Shown piece after piece: positions 1 to 7,800 of a DNA stretch of 32,089 bases. Position numbers and translations under genes: made by a program. The notes under the pieces were generated by a model that saw only the letters and a program-made list of their open reading frames with translations, did no database searches and was not told the DNA's origin. The DNA lies in contig CASEPS010000036.1 of NCBI GenBank assembly GCA_949289855.1, positions 2,066 to 34,154 on the forward strand, in the 5' to 3' direction. Every line of letters begins with the position of its first letter. Positions within the stretch are counted from its first letter, which is position 1. Source of the DNA: an uncultured Erysipelotrichaceae bacterium (GTDB taxonomy: Bacteria; Bacillota_I; Bacilli_A; Erysipelotrichales; Erysipelotrichaceae).

Positions 1-1220
1 GTTGGTGTTTCTTCTGCCTTCACAGTTTCCTCAACAACAGGTGCCGGTTCTATAATCGGCTCTGCCTTTACCGGTTCTGGTGTTACCACAACACGCTTTT
101 CTTCTTCGGCCTTCTGTGGTTCTTCCACTACAGGCTCTGTCTTCTCTTCAACTGCTGCTGGCATCTCAACTACTTCTGGCTCCGTTGGTGTTTCTTCAAC
201 TTCCAGTTCTGCTTCCTTCACTTCTTCTACCGTTTCTGTCGGTGCTTCCTGTTCAGGTTCAACCACTGGTTCTTCAACCTTCTGTGGCTCTTCTTCAACA
301 ACCGTTGGCATCTCAACCACTTCTGGTTCCTCTGCCTTCACAGGTTCCTCAACAACAGGTACAGGTTCTACAACAGGTGTAGGCATTTCAACCACTGAAG
401 GCATTTCCACTACCTCAGGTTCTTTCTTTATTTGAGCTGGTGTAATGGAAGGAATTTCCTGCTTTGTTTGAAATGTGCTGGCAAAGATCATTCTTGTTTC
501 ATAATCAGGAATGGTGAACAGAATCTTTTCAAACTGATCTGTGTAATGTCCTTCCTGAATGACTTCCGCATATGCTTTTGCCAGTATCTTTGCTTCTGTG
601 ATTTGTTTGTTGAAGGCATCGAGAATGATAACTTTGACACCTTCTTCAATTGCCACATCCAATGCATTTTTGATGCGGTTTTTGTAAATATCATGCAATG
701 TGGAAGAATCCGCTGACTGTGGTACAGCAACGACCATAACATCCACATTCACACGCTTATCAAAAGGAATTATCTTACCACTCTTTGTTTTGATAACAGG
801 TACTTCTCTTACATAGAGCACACGGTCTGTATAAGCAGACTGGTTTACCCTTGCATGCATCGTATAGAATGCATCACCCTGTTCCGTAGAAGTAAGGCAT
901 GGATAAACACTCGTACAAATGCATAGTTCTGTTTCGCTGTTTTCAATACCTTTGCGGGCAGACTCACCAGGATTTAAAGCATCACCTGTCATGAGAACTG
1001 CTGTCTTAGCTTCATTGCCATATTTGACGCATGTTTCTACTGGTGTGCGGTCTATTACCGCAACCTCTCCATTACACAATGGTTTGTGGTGCCATGTGCA
1101 GAAGTTGTCCGGATAGAGCAGCGTGTTTTTCCTTGTGCGGATCAATACACCCTGCATCTCACTACTGCGCAAATACTCCAGTGTGTCATAAAATGCATTT
1201 CTGATGTCTTGTGTTTCCAT
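1..1220 (-). CDS. Degenerate PARG-like macrodomain protein (TIGR02452/DUF2263-like) with Glu/Pro/Val-rich tail, 3' end outside window
   Basis: An open frame of 406 codons runs from ATG at 1220 to the window edge without a stop. The start follows an AGGGAAG site. Residues 1-255 follow the layout of the TIGR02452 family (microbial poly(ADP-ribose) glycohydrolase-like macrodomains): an early Thr-Pro segment, then an NPG loop followed by a SVYP segment (83-107), then a FTxH-like strand and a late loop before a conserved helix (about 197-220). The catalytic signature expected in active enzymes, a Gly-rich loop followed by QEE, reads NPGESARKGIENSETEL here. The second GCG-type phosphate loop reads DAFNKQITEA. 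It is therefore probably a binding or structural macrodomain rather than a hydrolase. From about residue 260 the protein becomes a low-complexity tail with recurring VVEMP, PVVEEP and VKAEE units. It lies 75 bases downstream of a WXG100 gene, so an effector or adaptor role is possible. The family assignment is from memory of the fold pattern and is moderately sure; function is unknown. Confidence 0.7.
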   Translation of the reverse strand, partial: METQDIRNAFYDTLEYLRSSEMQGVLIRTRKNTLLYPDNFCTWHHKPLCNGEVAVIDRTPVETCVKYGNEAKTAVLMTGDALNPGESARKGIENSETELCICTSVYPCLTSTEQGDAFYTMHARVNQSAYTDRVLYVREVPVIKTKSGKIIPFDKRVNVDVMVVAVPQSADSSTLHDIYKNRIKNALDVAIEEGVKVIILDAFNKQITEAKILAKAYAEVIQEGHYTDQFEKILFTIPDYETRMIFASTFQTKQEIPSITPAQIKKEPEVVEMPSVVEMPTPVVEPVPVVEEPVKAEEPEVVEMPTVVEEEPQKVEEPVVEPEQEAPTETVEEVKEAELEVEETPTEPEVVEMPAAVEEKTEPVVEEPQKAEEEKRVVVTPEPVKAEPIIEPAPVVEETVKAEETP

Positions 1221-1249
1221 ACTCTTCCCTCTTTTCTTTTAACCTCCAA

Positions 1250-1275
1250 AAGCAATGACACTGCTGCCATTGCTT
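1250..1275 (-). terminator. Hairpin between WXG100 and PARG-like genes (weak terminator or attenuator)
   Basis: An 8-bp stem (AAGCAATG/CATTGCTT) with a 10-base loop is followed on the minus strand by only four T, then GGAGG. The short T run argues for partial termination or 3'-end protection of the WXG100 message rather than full stop. Confidence 0.4.
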
Positions 1276-1295
1276 CAGGATGGATTACGCTATGC

Positions 1296-1610
1296 TCAGA
1301 TGATTACATCTGCTGAAAGATCTTGTACTTCCGCTTCATTTCTCTCTTCTGCTTCGCGGTAGTTCTCTGCCATCTGTTCAAGATCATGGGCATGTTCCTG
1401 GATCATTTTGTACATCCTGCACATATCATCCTCTAGCAGCTTAAAGCGGTTTGTGAATGCCTGGCTGGCTTCGCCCTGCCAGAAACAATTCAGACTTTCT
1501 ACAAGTCCAAGCATATTGTCTGTTGTGTCATTCAGCTTTGCGCTCTGTGTTGCAAAATCCTGTGCTGTTGTCATCAGTCTTTCTGGTGTTACTCTGATTG
1601 TTCCGATCAT
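1296..1610 (-). CDS. WXG100 family protein (ESAT-6/EsxA-like), first copy
   Basis: A 104-residue helical-hairpin protein of the size typical for WXG100 T7SS substrates. The turn motif WxG is present in FWQGEASQAF near the middle. The C-terminal part carries YREAE, which fits the YxxxD/E T7SS export motif. I chose ATG at 1610 because GGAGG at 1619-1623 sits 8 bases upstream and the product begins MIGTIRVTPERL, like other family members. The longer GTG start at 1625 would overlap that site. It is 30 bases downstream of another WXG100 gene, so the two may form a heterodimer exported by the EssC motor of this locus. Substrate versus structural role cannot be told from sequence. Confidence 0.93.
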   Translation of the reverse strand: MIGTIRVTPERLMTTAQDFATQSAKLNDTTDNMLGLVESLNCFWQGEASQAFTNRFKLLEDDMCRMYKMIQEHAHDLEQMAENYREAEERNEAEVQDLSADVII

Positions 1611-1640
1611 CATCTTATCCTCCACTTTCTCAATCTTTCA

Positions 1641-1940
1641 TCAATAACATCTTTCTCTTGCCAGTTCGACATTGCGTGCTTCCATGATGCAATAATTGTT
1701 GGCAATGTCCTCCAGCGCCTCTGCATATGCGGCAATCGCATTGTAGAAGTTCTGGAACTGAATCATGTCACTGCGGAAAGCATTGTCGAAGGTCATCTTT
1801 GCTTCACCTTCCCACATACCATTGAGTGCTTCCTGTGTTGACATGAGCTCTGTGCGCTGACCCTTGAACAATTCATTGAGCTCTCTGAGCTCATCTGCCT
1901 TTGCTCTGAGTGTTGATACCATTGTTGTAATTTCTGACAT
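1641..1940 (-). CDS. WXG100 family protein (ESAT-6/EsxA-like), second copy
   Basis: A 99-residue, mostly helical protein with the WxG turn in GMWEGEAKMTF and a C-terminal YCIME that fits the YxxxD/E export motif. The start is preceded by AAGGAGG with good spacing. It differs strongly from its neighbour at 1296-1610 outside the WxG turn, which suits a heterodimeric EsxA/EsxB-type pair more than a recent duplication. An 82-base gap separates it from the upstream coiled-coil gene, one of the longer gaps in the cluster, so it may have its own promoter, although I see no convincing -10/-35 pair there. Confidence 0.93.
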   Translation of the reverse strand: MSEITTMVSTLRAKADELRELNELFKGQRTELMSTQEALNGMWEGEAKMTFDNAFRSDMIQFQNFYNAIAAYAEALEDIANNYCIMEARNVELARERCY

Positions 1941-2022
1941 TTTCTTTGTCCTCCTTGTCTTTACACCTGTAGTTTACCTGTACAGAAAGACAAATGAGAA
2001 AATGTGGACAGAATGCATATTT

Positions 2023-2346
2023 TTACTGATGAGTAACCTCTTTCCCCCTGATCAACAATAAATCCTGATATTCCAAGAGACTCTCAAAATGGCTTTTGCC
2101 AAATACCGTTGGCGGATAAAGCACCATTTCCTCTTCTGCCGCAAGCAGTATTCTCCTGTGCACTTCCTGCATCGTACTTTCATATGTCTCCAGCCACCGT
2201 ATCAGCCTTTCCACCCGTTTCTTCATACTCTCAATCTCTTCCTTTTCCTTTCGAAACACCCCCTTTTGTGACAACCTCTCGATAAGGCTGTCTTCCTCTT
2301 CTTTGATCCGCGTCAATAAACGCTGTATTTCCTCTGTATTTTTCAT
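2023..2346 (-). CDS. Small coiled-coil protein, unknown function
   Basis: A 107-residue protein that I do not recognise. Residues 1-70 are strongly charged and heptad-like (EEIQRLLTRIKEEED, EKEEIESMKKRVERL), so a helical hairpin or coiled coil is likely. The last third is more hydrophobic (VLYPPTVFGKSHFESLLEYQDLL). There is no signal peptide or membrane helix. Its ATG overlaps the stop of the upstream FHA gene (ATGA) and no clear ribosome site is visible, so translation is probably coupled. Its position just before the two WXG100 genes suggests a chaperone or WXG100-like partner, but it lacks a WxG turn. Confidence 0.75.
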   Translation of the reverse strand: MKNTEEIQRLLTRIKEEEDSLIERLSQKGVFRKEKEEIESMKKRVERLIRWLETYESTMQEVHRRILLAAEEEMVLYPPTVFGKSHFESLLEYQDLLLIRGKEVTHQ

Positions 2347-2894
2347 AAGACCGTATAACTCACCCGTAACTTCGTATAACCAAGCGAAAGAATGTCACCC
2401 GACTTCACAGGCATCCATCCTTTGACCTCCCTGCCATTCAGGAAGGTGCGATTATGTGCTGAAAGATCCTGTACATACACCCGGTTGTTCTGCAAAAACA
2501 ACTCACAATGATTCTTGGACACATAAGGATCTGAAGCGATACAATACTTGTCCTTTGCCGTATGACCATCAAACCTTCCAATCACAAACTTCTCATGAAA
2601 ATAAAACTGCTCTGTCGCACCAGTGCCCTGGTTGAAAATGCGCAGACTCACAATCTGTCTCACCCTGCCACTTGCCAGCATTGTCCCCGAACGCACATCC
2701 CCATAAAAGGCATCGCCCTTGTCCCTGCCATAAGCAAGCGTTGTCGTATCCACCCCATTGCGGATAAACACATGACTCCTGCCGGCATCACGTCCAAAAG
2801 GACTTCTTCTCTTCTCACTTCGTATCACACCCACCAGCAAAATGATGAGACCTTCCACAAGAAACAAAGAAAGCATGATGAGAAAATCCATCAT
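2343..2894 (-). CDS. Membrane-anchored FHA-domain protein
   Basis: 183 residues: an N-terminal membrane helix (about 4-24), a basic linker, then a C-terminal FHA domain (about 80-183). The phosphothreonine-binding signature is intact: Gly106-Arg107, Ser126-x-x-His129, Asn148-x-Thr150 and Asn153-Gly154. FHA domains bind phosphothreonine, so this protein should dock phosphorylated partners of the locus kinases at the inner membrane face. A second ATG lies at 2891. The gene overlaps its neighbours on both sides by ATGA. It is one of three similarly built helix-plus-FHA proteins in the cluster. Confidence 0.9.
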   Translation of the reverse strand: MMDFLIMLSLFLVEGLIILLVGVIRSEKRRSPFGRDAGRSHVFIRNGVDTTTLAYGRDKGDAFYGDVRSGTMLASGRVRQIVSLRIFNQGTGATEQFYFHEKFVIGRFDGHTAKDKYCIASDPYVSKNHCELFLQNNRVYVQDLSAHNRTFLNGREVKGWMPVKSGDILSLGYTKLRVSYTVL

Positions 2895-3064
2895 TTCTCT
2901 TCACCATCTTCCATATGCCGCTTCATCCGCAAAAGCCTCTCCTTTTCTTTCACAAACAAATCCAGCATCTCTTTGTCTATTGCGCCAGTCCCCATTTCAT
3001 CCATCAAAGCCTCATACTTGTGCACAAGAGAATCCAGCATTTCCATTACTTCTGCCTCTACCAT
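2891..3064 (-). CDS. 57-residue charged helical protein, unknown
   Basis: A short frame that begins MVEAEVMEML and ends MKRHMEDGEEK. ATG at 3064 has GGAGG seven bases upstream, and the stop overlaps the next start as ATGA, so it fits the coupled operon pattern. The product is predicted to be almost entirely helical, acidic at both ends, with no signal or membrane segment. It is the third of three consecutive tiny genes between EsaB and the FHA gene. I do not recognise a family. Confidence 0.7.
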   Translation of the reverse strand: MVEAEVMEMLDSLVHKYEALMDEMGTGAIDKEMLDLFVKEKERLLRMKRHMEDGEEK

Positions 3065-3198
3065 ATAAGATCCTCCGTTTCACCAATACCCTCTTCTTCA
3101 AGAACCACTGCCTGCACATCCTCATCAAGACAGGCGGCCATGCGCATCGCATTATCATAGAGCTCTTCTATCACGGCTCTCAATTCCTTTTCATCCAT
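3058..3198 (-). CDS. 46-residue acidic protein, unknown
   Basis: A short frame from MDEKELRAVI to TEDLIW. Its ATG overlaps the stop of the 75-residue gene (TGATG), and its last codons overlap the start and carry the GGAGG site of the 57-residue gene. It is acidic and helical. The nested overlaps on both sides support translation, but the small size and absence of a recognised family keep confidence moderate. It could instead be only a spacer that couples its neighbours. Confidence 0.55.
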   Translation of the reverse strand: MDEKELRAVIEELYDNAMRMAACLDEDVQAVVLEEEGIGETEDLIW

Positions 3199-3425
3199 CA
3201 CTCAACACCCGCAATCTCTCTCAATTCCTGAAGAAGCTCATCCTCTGCCCTTTCTTCAAGCCGCAAAGCATAACGCACAAGCAGCTGTATGCGCATTGCC
3301 TTCTGCAGCTTTGCATAGAGCACTTCATCCAGCTTCTCTTCATCCTCACTCTGTATGCTCTCTAACAGCTTCTCATTCCGTTCAAGAAGCCGTTTCACTT
3401 CATCACGCATTATTTCATCCATCAT
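3198..3425 (-). CDS. 75-residue charged helical protein, unknown
   Basis: Starts MMDEIMRDEV after a GAGGTGA ribosome site (a second ATG at 3422 is equally well placed) and ends REIAGVE. It is rich in Glu, Leu and Arg with a heptad-like pattern throughout, so one or two amphipathic helices are expected. It lies 8 bases after EsaB and overlaps the next gene. Small helical proteins near EsaB can be T7SS partner proteins, but there is no WxG turn and I cannot name a family. Confidence 0.75.
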   Translation of the reverse strand: MMDEIMRDEVKRLLERNEKLLESIQSEDEEKLDEVLYAKLQKAMRIQLLVRYALRLEERAEDELLQELREIAGVE

Positions 3426-3433
3426 CTGTCACC

Positions 3434-3682
3434 TCATGCCAATGTCAGCTCACTACCCGACACCACACCGTTTTCATATGCACTGAGCTCTCGTACAAGT
3501 GGTCGCTTTGTCCGGTTATCAAACAACAACAATCCCCGGTAATCCTCCAGCTTCTCACACTGCACATCACTGCACACAAGATCTGAAAGCTCTTTGATCA
3601 CATGAATGATGGGCATGTCTTCATCGATCTTTGCATCATATGCCTTATCAATACAAGGCACATTCACCCGCACCAGAATCAT
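3434..3682 (-). CDS. esaB: EsaB/YukD-type ubiquitin-like T7SS protein
   Basis: 82 residues, the usual EsaB/YukD length. The product begins MILVRVNV (first beta strand) and continues with a helix (MPIIHVIKELSDLV), then GLLLFDNRTKRPLVRELSAYENGVVSGSELTLA, the typical end of the ubiquitin-like fold where a short turn precedes the last strand. ATG at 3682 has GGAGA upstream. A longer frame to 3772 adds a basic stretch that does not match the family and would overlap the upstream gene much more. In Bacillus and Staphylococcus this protein is a cytosolic T7SS component that influences secretion and expression. Together with EssC and WXG100 proteins it anchors the T7SS identification. Confidence 0.88.
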   Translation of the reverse strand: MILVRVNVPCIDKAYDAKIDEDMPIIHVIKELSDLVCSDVQCEKLEDYRGLLLFDNRTKRPLVRELSAYENGVVSGSELTLA

Positions 3683-4085
3683 CGCTGAAATTCTCCTTTC
3701 GCCACAAAGCAAACGCCTCACGTGTAAACCCATATAAACGGATCGTATCCTTCTTCTCATAATAGCGTTCACTCACCGTCACATACTCACCCTTGTAATA
3801 ACAAAACACCTGCCTGCCATTATCCGCTTCCAATACCGCAGTACCATCCGGTTCACCAACCGTCCGCAACATTGTTTCTAGCTCCGTATCCAGAGAGAAA
3901 GCCTCCGCATCGGCCATAATGCACTCCCCGTTCTGCAGGCGGAACAAAGACTGAATCACATCACTTCTTGTAAACTGCTTTTCTTCCATGAATATGCCAT
4001 CCACAGACGCATATCCCAAAGACGCCAACAATATCCTGAACTCATCAAAGGACAGGATCCAGGTTTTCATTTCGATTTCCCTCAT
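3648..4085 (-). CDS. 145-residue protein, possible EspG/DUF5081-like T7SS chaperone
   Basis: Begins MREIEMKTWILS (ATG 4085, AGGAG nine bases upstream; the ATG at 4094 overlaps that site) and ends GAGECALY. It is soluble, with an early segment SFDEFRILLASLGY followed by a predicted strand-rich middle (GECIMADAEAFSLD, QVFCYYKGEYVTVSERYYEKKDTIRLYGFT). The opening resembles the first helix of EspG-like chaperones of T7SS substrates, and the location beside EsaB would suit one. This is weak pattern resemblance only. It overlaps EsaB by 35 bases and the LytTR gene by 41 bases, so the three are tightly coupled. Confidence 0.72.
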   Translation of the reverse strand: MREIEMKTWILSFDEFRILLASLGYASVDGIFMEEKQFTRSDVIQSLFRLQNGECIMADAEAFSLDTELETMLRTVGEPDGTAVLEADNGRQVFCYYKGEYVTVSERYYEKKDTIRLYGFTREAFALWRKENFSDDSGAGECALY

Positions 4086-4812
4086 GATGCTCATCTCCTT
4101 TCAAAAAAGCCTTCACCGCTGCTTTATACGAACGTGATAATGGCACCTCACTGCCATCATTCAGCACAATACTGTTATGGGAAAGATACACCTCCGCAAT
4201 CTTCTTCTTATTCACAAGGAAACTGCGATGCACCCGCAGAAACAAATCACTCAATTCCTGTTCGAGATGATCAATCGTATCCGCAAAGCCATATTCACTC
4301 GTCTCTGTACAAAGGTAAACTCGCTTATCCCTTGCCTCAAAGTAATTGATCTCACCATACGGAAACAGCTTCTTTCCGTTTCTGCCCCTGGCCACAAACA
4401 CCTGCTTCTCATCCGGTGTCTCCATCCTTGAGGCAAACACCGACACCGCTTCATCCAACACACTGGCTGTATTGGTATTGCCAAGAGGCTTTAACAGCAA
4501 CGACTCCGCATGGATGGAAGGCTTCATGTAAACAAGAGGAGAAACACTCGCATCCGCAATGAGAATGAGATAAATCAAAGGACAAACCTCTCGTAACTTT
4601 GGCAGGTAATCCATCGCAGATGGCATTGTCACATCCACACAAGCCATATCAAACCTTGTTTTGGAATCCACACACTGCTCAAAATCAGACACTGAATGAC
4701 ATTCGATGTAATACCACTTGTCATCGGTATACATCGCCGCCTTATCCCTGGCGATGGAACGCAACAACGCACGCTCCCCATCATCTTTGTCCGTTATCAA
4801 CATCACAATCAT
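4045..4812 (-). CDS. LytTR-family response regulator
   Basis: 255 residues. The N-terminal receiver domain (1-125) has the acidic pocket (Asp8, Asp10-Asp11), the phosphoacceptor-like Asp60 (ACVDVTMP) and the Lys108-Pro109 pair. The usual Thr/Ser after the fourth strand is not obvious in LILIADAS, so switching may be altered. The C-terminal LytTR DNA-binding domain (about 140-240) is clear: NYFEARDKRVYL, FLRVHRSFLVNKKKI and VPLSRSYK. LytTR regulators bind direct repeats at promoters. No partner histidine kinase is in the window. Its ATG overlaps the EssC stop (ATGA), so it is made together with the motor and could tune expression of the cluster. Confidence 0.92.
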   Translation of the reverse strand: MIVMLITDKDDGERALLRSIARDKAAMYTDDKWYYIECHSVSDFEQCVDSKTRFDMACVDVTMPSAMDYLPKLREVCPLIYLILIADASVSPLVYMKPSIHAESLLLKPLGNTNTASVLDEAVSVFASRMETPDEKQVFVARGRNGKKLFPYGEINYFEARDKRVYLCTETSEYGFADTIDHLEQELSDLFLRVHRSFLVNKKKIAEVYLSHNSIVLNDGSEVPLSRSYKAAVKAFLKGDEHHEGNRNENLDPVL

Positions 4813-7800
4813 ATGTTTCCTCCTACAAGTGGAACGACAACCGCTGTACCGGTTCCTTCTTTACCATCCACACTTGCATAACCTTCACCACGTGAAAAAA
4901 CCTTCTTCAAAGCATCCCTTGTCACATTCTCAAAATGCAATACATTGCGCTCATCCCTGCCTTGCACGACACCTGTCTCATATGCACTCATCAACTGAAA
5001 CAACCTGTAGCCACTACACAAACTCATATCCTTTGTGTTCACACCACAAACAAACACAATATTGTGGAGACTCCCCTTCTCCGCAAAGTTCTCCATCCTG
5101 GCATTCATTTTGCCTACACCTTCCTCTGGGGAATACACCTGCTGCAGGAAGCTGTACATATCATCAATACAAATGACAACCAGCTCTTCTTCACCCATCT
5201 TTGCCGCAACACGCTCTTCCGAAAGACCATCTTCCAATAGTGCATTCTTCTTTGCATTGCGTTCCTTGAACAATGGTGTAAGTTCATCCCGTATCCAGGC
5301 AAACAAAGACGCATCATCACTGATATACAACGCATGACAACGCTCTGCTTCCTTCTTCAAACGATGCACGCCACCCTTCTCAATCACCACAAGACGAGCC
5401 TTTTTTGCACAAGCACTATGCATCATCACCCGCAAAGCATTTGTCTTCAAAGAACCCGAAGCCCCATATACCATATAAGCATAGTTATACCGGGCATCTA
5501 CACCAAATACAGACGCATCATCCTTCTTCCATGCATACGGAAGAAGCGTATTCTCCGCAAGCATTGCCTGATAACGCTCATCCTTTTCCAAAGAATCGAA
5601 ATCACGATTCTCGGGAATCTCAGGAATACGTGGCGCGCACTTTCCCGTATATCCTTCACAAAGCTTATCCATTGCCTTTTCAATGGCCATACTGCGTTCA
5701 TACTCATCACAATCCGCAAACACAATGGCACTCTGAAACTCAAGCACCTTGTCTTCCACCTTCACAAGCCCCCTGCCACGGGTATTCTTCTCCGGTAACA
5801 GATCAAGATGCCCACACCGCAGAACATCCATATACTTGAACCTGTCCTGCTGCTCAAGAGACACCACCATACGGATATTGTCCGCCATGCGCATCGGTAT
5901 AGCATGCATAGAGAAACCAGAAGCACTCAGCACAAGGAACACACCACGGCTTGTCCCTTCCCGCAATATGCGCATCAGCACCTTCTCATAACGATCATCC
6001 GTCTTCTCACGGAAACCATCATAATTATCAATCACCACAATTACGGCAGGCAGCCTTCTTCCATCCTTGCAATACGCACTCCATGTACCGCCTGCAAGTT
6101 CCTTCTTCCTTTCATCGAGAAGTCCATTCATATAATGGAAGAACTTATCCGTTCTCTCCTCACTCTCCTCATGCATACAGCCACCAACCTGTGGACTATG
6201 CACAAAAGAAGAAAGACGATTCGACGAATAATCAATGAGATATAAATTCACCTCATCTGCACGATATGTGTTTACAAGACCATACACCATTGTCTCAAGC
6301 AATGTACTCTTACCAGAAACCGCCATGCCACAAACCGCAAAATGTCCACTCTTGTTGAAATTGATGGATAGTGGCAGCTGTGACTGGTGATGCGGGTCAT
6401 CATACAAACCAATGGTCACTGCAATATCACGTCCCACTTCATTTGTATGACATTTCTCAAGTGTTTCATAATCCAGACGCTTTGAAAGAGGTTCAAGCCA
6501 CAAAGCAGGACTCTTTGCATATCCATTTTCCTTTGCGACATGGGCAATCTCCTTCACCAGTGCCTCAAGCTCCGTCATCTGCCTTTCACCAGTTACCTGC
6601 TTTGGCATAATGACACAAGGCATACCATCCCGGCCAATCAGAGAAGTACTGTAAGACGTATGTCCTTCATCATAAATCGCCCCGGAATACCCAGTCTGGA
6701 ACAAATCAAACACCTCATCATTGCCAACCTGCAGATAACACCTTCCTGCCAAAGAAAGATATGCTGCATCAGGCTTATGAATCATGTCATTGGAATCCTG
6801 TCTGTCCTGTACACGCAGACACAAACGGAACCTTGCATTGGAACGGATATTATCATCCACCGTGCCATTTGGACGCTGTGTCGCAAGAATGAGATGTACA
6901 CCAAGACTTCTGCCAACCTGGGCAACCGAAATCAGCTGGGACATAAAGCCACCTTCCTGCTTCTTGAGCTCCGCAAACTCATCAATGATGATAAACAAAT
7001 GCGGCACACGCTCCAAAGCCTCACGGTTCTTATACAACTTTGTATACTGGTCAATATGGTTCACACCATAGCGGGCAAACAAACGCTGTCTTCGCGTATT
7101 CTCACTGCGTATGGAAATCATCGCCCGCTCAATCTGGGTACCCGACAAATTGGAAATCACACCAGCCACATGGGGCAGATCCTTAAACAAATTCGCCATA
7201 CCAGCACCCTTGAAATCAATCAGGAAGAAACTCACATCCTCTGGTGAAAAATTCACCGCAAGAGAAAGAATATATGTCTCTAGTAACTCCGACTTGCCAG
7301 AACCCGTCGTACCAGCCACAAGACCATGTGGTCCATGGTACTTCTCATGCACATCAAGATAACATGGCACACCACCTGTCTTGATGCCAAGCAATGCCCG
7401 TAAACTCTCATCCGTCCGGCTTCTTCTCCACCTGCCGGCAATATCAAGGTCTTTGACAGAATGGACATTGTACATCGAAAGGAAGGACAAGGAATCCGGC
7501 ATATCTGAAACCTTTCTTTCCTCTTTGACATGAATCGAAGACAACCTTCTTGCAAAAGCCTCTGTTTCCTCACTGTCCACCTTATCCATCACAAAAGACG
7601 AAAACTCCACATTTTCACCAACCGTCTTTGTAAACAAACCAACATTACGTGAAAGCGAAACCATACACGAAACAACATTCGGCAGCTGTGCTGCATAAGA
7701 CGCAAACAACACAAGCGTCATATTCTCCGGTCCTTCTTCCTGGTAGAAATACCGGGCAAACGGTTCATCCTCCAGAAGATCCGGATGACTGCAGAAAATC

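Noticed and set aside
80-382. Leu/Val/Gln-rich plus-strand frame
   Set aside because: It is the antisense of the Glu/Pro/Val repeat tail of the macrodomain gene; low complexity explains its openness.
488-748. Minus-strand frame inside the macrodomain gene
   Set aside because: Lies wholly within the longer minus-strand gene in another frame, with no ribosome site or family likeness.
2562-3586. Several His/Ser/Pro-rich plus-strand frames
   Set aside because: Shadows of the tightly packed minus-strand genes; they overlap each other in different frames and lack ribosome sites.
3434-3772. Longer start for EsaB
   Set aside because: Adds a basic stretch not found in the family and overlaps the upstream gene by far more; the ATG at 3682 has a ribosome site.
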